Origin: Thermococci archaeon
Lineage (GTDB): Archaea; Methanobacteriota_B; Thermococci; Thermococcales; Thermococcaceae
Direction: 5' to 3'
DNA: 6,751 bases
Assembly: GCA_003663695.1 (NCBI GenBank)
Contig: QMUB01000070.1
Location: 1 to 6,751 of the forward strand
Shown: positions 5,213-6,751 of the stretch, one piece after another
Layout of the letters: each line of letters opens with the position of its first letter
Numbering within the stretch: position 1 is the first letter of the stretch
Made by a program: the position numbers and the translations under genes
The notes under the pieces: generated by a model
What the model was told of the DNA's origin: nothing
What the model saw: the letters and a program-made list of their open reading frames with translations, nothing else
The model's database searches: none

Positions 5213-6583
5213 TTAATTCTTTTTAAAGTCCTTCAGGTCCCACGCGAGTCTTAACTCTTCCTTCCCCTCAATTTCCTTTGCTACAATGCCATAATGCTTT
5301 TCCCAGCCATCAAGCCCGACCAGCTCTGCCTTCCTCTCCAAATCCTTCAGAATTCTCCGTGCTTCTCTCTCTTTAAGTGCTCTCCACTTAACCTCAACGA
5401 ACAGTGCCTTCTTTTCCCTTTCATTCAGAGCGACAAGGTCAATCTCCTCTCCTTTGTACCACCAGCGCCCGATTCTTGTAAAGCGGAAATCGGTCAGTTT
5501 CATGAAAACCTCGGGTTTTCTCACGAGTTTTTCAAAAACGCCCCCCATATATGTGTTGAAGTCCTCCCGGGAACGCTCCCAAACTTCCTCCGCTAACCCC
5601 GCCTCAAGGTAGCTCTTGTTAGGCAGAACATATCGGAACCAGAAGGCGAAGTAGCTGTCCGCTATGGAATAAAGTCCTCTCTTGCTTCTCGTTGCTGTAA
5701 CCGGAACATTACGCTCCACTATACCCAGCCTCTGGAGAACCGTTAAGTACTTTGATACGAGGCTTTTATCGAGGCCGGTTGCATTCACAATCTCCCCGAA
5801 CCTTGAGCGACCACCCGCCACAGCCTCAAGTATCGCGAAGTAGTTTGCCGGTTCTCTGAGCTCCTCACGCATGAGGATCTCGGCTTCCTCATAGAGAAAA
5901 CTCCCCTTTGAAAGGACATTCCCGACGACGTTTTCATCAAAGCTTTTTTCCGGTTCGAACTGAAGGAGATACGCCGGAACACCCCCGAGGACACCATATG
6001 TCTTTACGAGGTCTTCAGGGCTGTATCCGGGTAAGAACTCCCCGATATGGAAGAATGGAATCTCATCGATCCGCCACTGCCCTGTTCTTCTACCATAGAG
6101 GGGGCTTTTGTACCCCATAACGTCCGTTTCCATCGCCGAGACGCTTGAGCCGCAGAGTATCAGCATGAGTTTTGTCTTTGAAATCTCTAAATCCCACGCC
6201 TTCTGAAGAAGTGATAGAACCGGCCGGTACTGCTCTATGAGTAGAGGGAACTCGTCAATTATCAGCACGATTCTTTCATCACCGGCTCTATCCGCAAATG
6301 TCATGAGGAGCTCGTCTATGTCCTCGAAGGCAATCTTGCCGAAGAGCTCATCGCCCAGGAATTCAGCGAGGAGTTTTTGAAGCTCCCGGATATTCTCCCG
6401 GTAGGGCCTCTCGGTTGCCAGAAAATAGACGTGTGCTTTGTCCTTTGCAAAATGGAGGAGCAGCTCTGTCTTTCCTATCCTTCTCCTGCCATAAATAATG
6501 AGAAACTCCGCCCGTCCGCTCGAGTATCTATTCTCCAAAAATTCCATTTCTTTCCTTCTGTCAAGGAACTTTTGTCTACTCAT
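5213..6583 (-). CDS. Archaeal AAA-type ATPase with C-terminal DUF234 (PD-(D/E)XK-like) domain
   Basis: This 456-residue protein matches the archaeal ATPase (PF01637) plus DUF234 (PF03008) architecture, expanded in Thermococcales. The opening FLDRRKEMEFLENRY (6-20) is typical of the family. Walker A is YGRRRIGKTEL (31-41; K38, T39), Walker B is IVLIIDEFPLL (105-115; D110, E111), and the sensor-like strand is LILCGSSVSAM (141-151). Residues about 245-295 resemble a winged helix, with GLDKSLVSKYLTVLQRLGIVER as the recognition region. The C-terminal part has FTRIGRWWYKGEEIDLVAL and FVEVKW; E351, D382, E397 and K399 fit a PD-(D/E)XK nuclease core. The role in the cell is unknown; family members are often suspected to act in DNA processing, mobile-element or toxin-like functions. 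All key residues are present, so it looks intact. The ATG lacks a Shine-Dalgarno site, and the TATA at 23-base spacing indicates a leaderless message. Confidence 0.9.
   Translation of the reverse strand: MSRQKFLDRRKEMEFLENRYSSGRAEFLIIYGRRRIGKTELLLHFAKDKAHVYFLATERPYRENIRELQKLLAEFLGDELFGKIAFEDIDELLMTFADRAGDERIVLIIDEFPLLIEQYRPVLSLLQKAWDLEISKTKLMLILCGSSVSAMETDVMGYKSPLYGRRTGQWRIDEIPFFHIGEFLPGYSPEDLVKTYGVLGGVPAYLLQFEPEKSFDENVVGNVLSKGSFLYEEAEILMREELREPANYFAILEAVAGGRSRFGEIVNATGLDKSLVSKYLTVLQRLGIVERNVPVTATRSKRGLYSIADSYFAFWFRYVLPNKSYLEAGLAEEVWERSREDFNTYMGGVFEKLVRKPEVFMKLTDFRFTRIGRWWYKGEEIDLVALNEREKKALFVEVKWRALKEREARRILKDLERKAELVGLDGWEKHYGIVAKEIEGKEELRLAWDLKDFKKN
5217..5224 (+). terminator. T-rich terminator of the peptidase gene
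   Basis: TTCTTTTT starts 9 bases past the peptidase stop codon and is a good archaeal U-tract terminator. It lies inside the last codons of the convergent ATPase gene, where the complementary A run encodes its C-terminal Lys-Lys. Confidence 0.5.
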
Positions 6584-6616
6584 GAGTATAATACTTGTGC
6601 TTCAACTATTTAAGAC
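6584..6616 (-). promoter_or_regulatory. Promoter of the ATPase gene, overlapping the upstream gene's stop codon
   Basis: The TATA box CTTAAATA (6614-6607, minus strand) lies 23 bases before the ATG, so transcription should begin at or next to the start codon. The upstream GAAAG (6620-6616) is purine-rich, as in a BRE element. The TATA box runs into the TAG stop (6608-6606) of the preceding gene. The 22-bp spacer contains AGTAT-A-ATACT (6585-6595), an inverted repeat directly against the start codon, which could be an operator or chance. Confidence 0.6.
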
Positions 6617-6751
6617 TTTCGAACTCAAGCTTAGGCTTCCTCCCCACAACCCCCAGTGCCTTCTCGACCTTTTTCACCCCGACGAAGCCCGCCCTTCTCA
6701 GCCTTTCCATAACTCCTCTTTGCAAATCTTTTTTTCTATACTTCTTCCCGG
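6606..6751 (-). CDS. C-terminal 47 residues of an unidentified basic protein, truncated by window edge
   Basis: A minus-strand frame is open from the right edge to a TAG stop at 6608-6606 (first full codon at 6749). The visible end is strongly basic: it begins GKKYRKKDLQRGVMERLRR, continues AGFVGVKKVEKALGVVGRK and closes PKLEFESLK. It appears helical, with Lys/Arg clusters that could bind nucleic acid, but no family is recognisable from this much. G+C-rich third codon positions and the absence of internal stops support real coding. It lies 22 bp upstream of the ATPase in the same direction. The ATPase has its own TATA box, so the two could be an operon with an internal promoter, or independent. 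Confidence 0.55.
   Translation of the reverse strand, partial: GKKYRKKDLQRGVMERLRRAGFVGVKKVEKALGVVGRKPKLEFESLK

Noticed and set aside
1..6751. CRISPR array, insertion sequence, tRNA gene or attachment site
   Set aside because: No spaced direct repeats, transposase frame, terminal inverted repeats or tRNA-like cloverleaf sequence was found by eye on either strand.

Overview
The window reads as ordinary chromosomal DNA of a hyperthermophilic euryarchaeon, most likely of the order Thermococcales (Thermococcus, Pyrococcus or Palaeococcus). The reasons are the gene families (an S9 acylaminoacyl peptidase, an archaeal-ATPase/DUF234 protein, a stand-alone Lrp/AsnC RAM domain, an archaeal Ser/Thr-kinase-like protein), proteins rich in Lys, Glu and Arg, tight gene packing, archaeal TATA boxes of the form CTTAAATA, and GGTGA-type ribosome binding sites. 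I assigned families by reading the proteins and could not run a search.

Layout from left to right. Positions 1-1361 (+) hold the 3' part of a polytopic DUF2079 membrane protein, cut by the left edge. It converges, with a 23-bp overlap of coding ends, on a minus-strand SPOUT methyltransferase of the yeast Sfm1 family (1339-1968). Next on the minus strand is a 75-residue stand-alone RAM domain (2033-2260), divergent across 55 bp from a small kinase-like protein with an unusual catalytic loop (2316-2966, +). The kinase converges, with an 18-bp overlap, on a 103-residue small membrane protein (2949-3260, -). That gene is divergent across 58 bp from the S9 acylaminoacyl peptidase (3319-5208, +). 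The peptidase ends 4 bp from the oppositely oriented end of an ATPase with a C-terminal PD-(D/E)XK-like domain (5213-6583, -). The right edge carries the last 47 codons of an unidentified basic minus-strand protein (6606-6751).

No shared pathway is evident, and no gene-free stretch exceeds 65 bp. The genes are mostly single transcription units in an alternating divergent/convergent arrangement. The signals are unusually readable. Three genes use the identical TATA octamer CTTAAATA. Where TATA-to-start spacing is 33-35 bp, a Shine-Dalgarno site sits where the transcript should begin. Where it is 23 bp there is no Shine-Dalgarno site, as expected for leaderless messages. All three convergent gene pairs overlap or nearly touch, so termination signals lie inside the opposing genes.

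I see no CRISPR array, insertion sequence, tRNA, rRNA or obvious defence cassette, and no convincing new multi-gene system. The observations most worth following are the atypical kinase catalytic loop, the archaeal Sfm1 homologue, and the ATPase fused to a nuclease-like fold.
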